Below, piece after piece: positions 13,133 through 15,018 of a stretch of 15,018 bases of DNA (positions are counted from its first letter, which is position 1; every line of letters begins with the position of its first letter). The position numbers and the translations under genes were made by a program. The DNA lies in contig CAYJVP010000023.1 of the NCBI GenBank assembly GCA_964373615.1, positions 1 through 15,018 of the forward strand, given 5' to 3'. The notes under the pieces were generated by a model. It did no database searches. It was not told where the DNA came from and saw only the letters and a program-made list of their open reading frames with translations. This stretch comes from CAYJVP01 sp964373615 (GTDB lineage Bacteria > Patescibacteriota > Patescibacteriia > UBA9934 > GWF2-40-263).

Positions 13133-13151
13133 CGTGCGTAGAGCTCGCACG
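13133..13151 (-). promoter_or_regulatory. Intergenic hairpin before the surface-protein gene
   Basis: CGTGCG (13133-13138) and CGCACG (13146-13151) form a 6-bp GC-rich stem with a 7-nt loop in the 50-bp gap between the DUF5667 stop (13157) and the surface-protein ATG (13106). No T-run follows. It could mark an RNA processing or stability point that allows more surface-protein mRNA than regulator mRNA. I saw no convincing promoter in this gap. Confidence 0.4.
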
Positions 13152-13156
13152 ATCGA

Positions 13157-14356
13157 TTATTGAATAGTCGCGTCCGGACTCCCGCCTAGGGCAGGATCGA
13201 CCTTGATATCCGGACACAGGGACGAGACACGACAAGGCGTCTCTGGCTGGATTTCGGAAACGGAATCCGAAACCCGGCCAGAGGTTCCTTGTGCGGCGGT
13301 TGTTTGTGCGGTTGTAATGTTGATTTCCATGATTGCCAATGCATCCTCGGCTTTGGCAAGTTCCCCCTTGAGCGCATTGACGATCTCAAGCACGCGACGG
13401 AATCCACCGGCCGCAAACAGGTTCATGGCTTCTGAAATTTGCGCGTCAAATCCCTTCAGTTGGTCGCGCAGAGCGTCAATGGTTGTCAAATCCTCTTCTT
13501 CATTCGGCATCACAACACTCCGAAGCGCTGTTGCGACAGCGTCCATGCGCCCAAGAGCAAGCGTTCGACGATCCTGGATATCCAAAAGATCGGCCTGGAA
13601 CGCGGTCTGCAAATACCGAGCCGTCTTCTGCTCCTGCGTGGCCTCGTGGCTTGCGATGATCACTTCCGTCACCTGCTGATCCGCTTGCTCAACCGCGGTA
13701 ATCGCTTCTCCCACCTGATCCTGCTGGCCCTGATCAAGCGCCGGCTCTGCTTGCGTTTGTTCAAGCACGGCCACGTATTCATCCACCCTGCGATTCACGT
13801 CGATCGCCACTTCCGCAACCGTCTCGGGGCTCGTGAGCGTCATGTTCTCAAGTTCGGCGGAAGCCGAGGTCATCTCCGCCTTGAAATTCTCGACCGCTTC
13901 ACGTACGCGAACGTCCTTCCCATCCCGGGACGATGAGGAAATCTCAAGGACCTCTTCAAGCCGACGACTGGCAAACTCCGCATGGAGCCGCGTGCGCTGC
14001 TCGTTGTTGGCAAGCGAGAGCTGCACGCGTTCCGTCGCGAGTTTAACGGGATATAAGAAATCGCCAGGCACCGTGTTAAACGCCGCGTTTACCGTCACCA
14101 CCCATCCACCAAACACGAGAAGAAAGGTCGAGACGCCGACCGCCATGGGACGCAAGAAAACATGTGAGATGCGCCAGGCAACGTAATCAATATAATCACG
14201 GAGGGCATACCGAGGCCTCTCCACGTTCCCACTGAAGCCAAGCTCGGAAGAAATCGTTCCCCAGACGCGCTGCGAGGCAACATCGTCAAAACCGCCCCCG
14301 AGCTCTGGGGCGTCTTTGAGACTCGATAATAGTTTCATGAATTCCTTATCGGTCAT
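13157..14356 (-). CDS. DUF5667 single-pass membrane protein, probable sigma-factor partner
   Basis: This 399-residue protein has a cytoplasmic N-terminus of about 70 residues, a membrane segment at about 70-91 (MAVGVSTFLLVFGGWVVTVNA) and a long, mostly helical exported part. Just after the membrane comes the DUF5667 signature VPGDFLYPVKLATERVQLSL with RLHAEFASRRLEEV (about 96-136). Helical, coiled-coil-like sequence rich in Glu, Gln and Ala runs to about 345, then a low-complexity tail with Cys375 and Cys381. DUF5667 proteins are often encoded beside sigma factors. The layout (cytoplasmic piece, TM, sensor-like exterior) fits an anti-sigma or signal-transducing role, but no zinc-binding anti-sigma motif is visible. 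The ATG at 14356 is 7 nt after the sigma stop. The ATG at 14338 (MKLLSSLKDAPELGG), with AAGGAA five or so bases upstream, is a strong alternative start. Confidence 0.82.
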   Translation of the reverse strand: MTDKEFMKLLSSLKDAPELGGGFDDVASQRVWGTISSELGFSGNVERPRYALRDYIDYVAWRISHVFLRPMAVGVSTFLLVFGGWVVTVNAAFNTVPGDFLYPVKLATERVQLSLANNEQRTRLHAEFASRRLEEVLEISSSSRDGKDVRVREAVENFKAEMTSASAELENMTLTSPETVAEVAIDVNRRVDEYVAVLEQTQAEPALDQGQQDQVGEAITAVEQADQQVTEVIIASHEATQEQKTARYLQTAFQADLLDIQDRRTLALGRMDAVATALRSVVMPNEEEDLTTIDALRDQLKGFDAQISEAMNLFAAGGFRRVLEIVNALKGELAKAEDALAIMEINITTAQTTAAQGTSGRVSDSVSEIQPETPCRVSSLCPDIKVDPALGGSPDATIQ

Positions 14357-14363
14357 ACTCGGG

Positions 14364-14903
14364 TCAGAGCTGTTTGCGCAATTCTTTCAGCGCGCGGTGA
14401 AGGAGAACGTATGTTGCTTTTTCCGATCGATCGAGTCGTGCGGCCACCTCGCGGTTCGACAACCCTTCAAGACACCGCAGGATAATCACGTCTTTGTAAT
14501 CATCGCTTAACGTGTTGAGTTTCGAACGAATAAGACCGAGATCAACACCAGCCGCGATTTTTTTCTCGTTGTCACTCCCTGGTATTTCCGTGCCCGCTTC
14601 GGAAAGAGCCTCAACCGAGGCAGTCTCCGGACCGCGGTGACGGAAATAGTCCACGACCACGTTGTGCGCAATGGTGAAAAGGACTGGCCTGATCTTATCC
14701 ACACCCGAAGCGGTCGTGAGGTAATTCCACAGGCGCAGGAACGTCGTGCTCATGGCATCCTCGGCGTCTTGAGCGTTTGGAAGTTTGGCTCGGACGTAGC
14801 GATACACGCTGTCCTTGTGCGTGAGATACAGTTCGGCAAAGGCACGCTCATCCTTGCAGGAGCGGATACGAAAAAGCAAAAAATGTTCAATTTGCTCCTG
14901 CAC
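14364..14903 (-). CDS. ECF-type sigma-70 family RNA polymerase sigma factor
   Basis: This 179-residue sigma factor contains only regions 2 and 4. Region 2 lies at about 20-90 (ERAFAELYLTHKDSVYRYV, QDAEDAMSTTFLRLWNYL, FTIAHNVVVDYFRHR), which covers the core-binding and -10-recognition helices. A short acidic linker follows, and region 4 lies at about 123-177 (IRSKLNTLSDDYKDVIILRC, LSNREVAARLDRSEKATYVLLHRALKEL) with the helix-turn-helix for -35 binding. The only usable start is GTG at 14903: there is no ATG between the upstream in-frame TAG and region 2, and no clear Shine-Dalgarno sequence. The downstream gene encodes a membrane protein of the kind that pairs with such factors, and the surface-protein gene comes next. 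Control of that gene is therefore the simplest hypothesis. Confidence in the family is high; its regulon is unknown. Confidence 0.93.
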   Translation of the reverse strand: MQEQIEHFLLFRIRSCKDERAFAELYLTHKDSVYRYVRAKLPNAQDAEDAMSTTFLRLWNYLTTASGVDKIRPVLFTIAHNVVVDYFRHRGPETASVEALSEAGTEIPGSDNEKKIAAGVDLGLIRSKLNTLSDDYKDVIILRCLEGLSNREVAARLDRSEKATYVLLHRALKELRKQL

Positions 14904-14928
14904 ACTAATCAGCGTTGAAAAGTAAAAA

Positions 14929-14960
14929 ACTATACACAGTAAAGGCTAGAATAAGGGCAA
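14929..14960 (-). promoter_or_regulatory. Weak promoter-like sequence upstream of the sigma gene
   Basis: On the minus strand TATAGT (14929-14934) is a good -10 match about 25 nt before the GTG start. The nearest -35-like element, TTGCCC (14955-14960), is 20 nt away, longer than usual. The region 14904-15018 is AT-rich and non-coding. An autoregulatory ECF promoter with a different consensus is possible and would not be recognised this way. Confidence 0.25.
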
Positions 14961-14968
14961 ATGGGGCA

Positions 14969-15018
14969 TTAACTACCTAATTCTGTGGGCATCATTGTAT
15001 AGAATACCGCTTAGTTAA
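14969..15018. repeat. Nested inverted repeats upstream of the sigma gene
   Basis: TTAACTA (14969-14975) pairs with TAGTTAA (15012-15018), and inside it ATTCT (14980-14984) pairs with AGAAT (15001-15005). This gives a possible imperfect stem-loop or a spaced operator about 70-115 nt upstream of the sigma start. The right edge is cut by the window, so its full extent is unknown. Confidence 0.3.

Noticed and set aside
13107..13235. N-terminal extension of the surface protein by 43 residues
   Set aside because: It overlaps the 3' end of the DUF5667 gene and precedes a clear signal peptide that begins at the ATG at 13106.

Overview
The window is about 15 kb of bacterial DNA, moderately GC-rich, and every convincing gene lies on the minus strand, so the biological reading direction is right to left. 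Three things suggest a Patescibacteria (CPR) genome, possibly near Uhrbacteria or Magasanikbacteria: a very large acidic surface protein with a CPR-style N-terminal domain, a membrane-anchored DUF5667 protein next to an ECF sigma factor, and a DUF2304 protein inside a glycosyltransferase operon. This placement is inferred from family resemblance, not from a marker gene. TGA is used as a normal stop codon several times, which argues against the UGA=Gly lineages (Gracilibacteria, Absconditabacteria).

Layout, in transcription order. (1) 14903-9327: an ECF-type sigma-70 factor, then 7 nt later a single-pass DUF5667 protein (probable sigma partner), then 50 nt later a 1259-residue secreted, Asp-rich, multidomain S-layer-like protein. 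(2) 9326-8762: a gene-free stretch holding a dense set of stem-loops, a strong terminator for the surface-protein gene, a perfect 23-bp inverted repeat and a putative promoter. (3) 8761-5976: a two-gene unit of a membrane-anchored TPR protein and a secreted subtilisin-like (S8) protease with about five C-terminal FG-GAP/VCBS repeats. (4) 5871-414: a tight six-gene glycan operon of UDP-sugar epimerase/decarboxylase-like SDR, DPM1-like GT2, DUF2304 membrane protein, GT2, GT4 and GT4. Four of its five junctions are 4-bp stop/start overlaps. (5) 413-1: a promoter-like element, a strong terminator and a possible 52-residue single-TM protein.

The whole window reads as a cell-surface locus. One segment would regulate and make an abundant acidic surface layer, one would process or attach to it (protease with beta-propeller-like repeats plus a TPR partner), and one would make and transfer sugars (nucleotide-sugar enzyme, lipid-linked sugar synthase with its DUF2304 companion, three cytoplasmic-face glycosyltransferases). 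Physical adjacency is seen. A functional link between glycan operon and surface protein is inference.

The points most worth a second look are the sigma/DUF5667/S-layer arrangement, the structured non-coding region at about 8911-9312 with mutually exclusive pairings, the 23-bp palindrome 4 bp from a promoter, the Lys-to-Arg change in the SDR catalytic motif, and the even pairing of cysteines in the giant surface protein.
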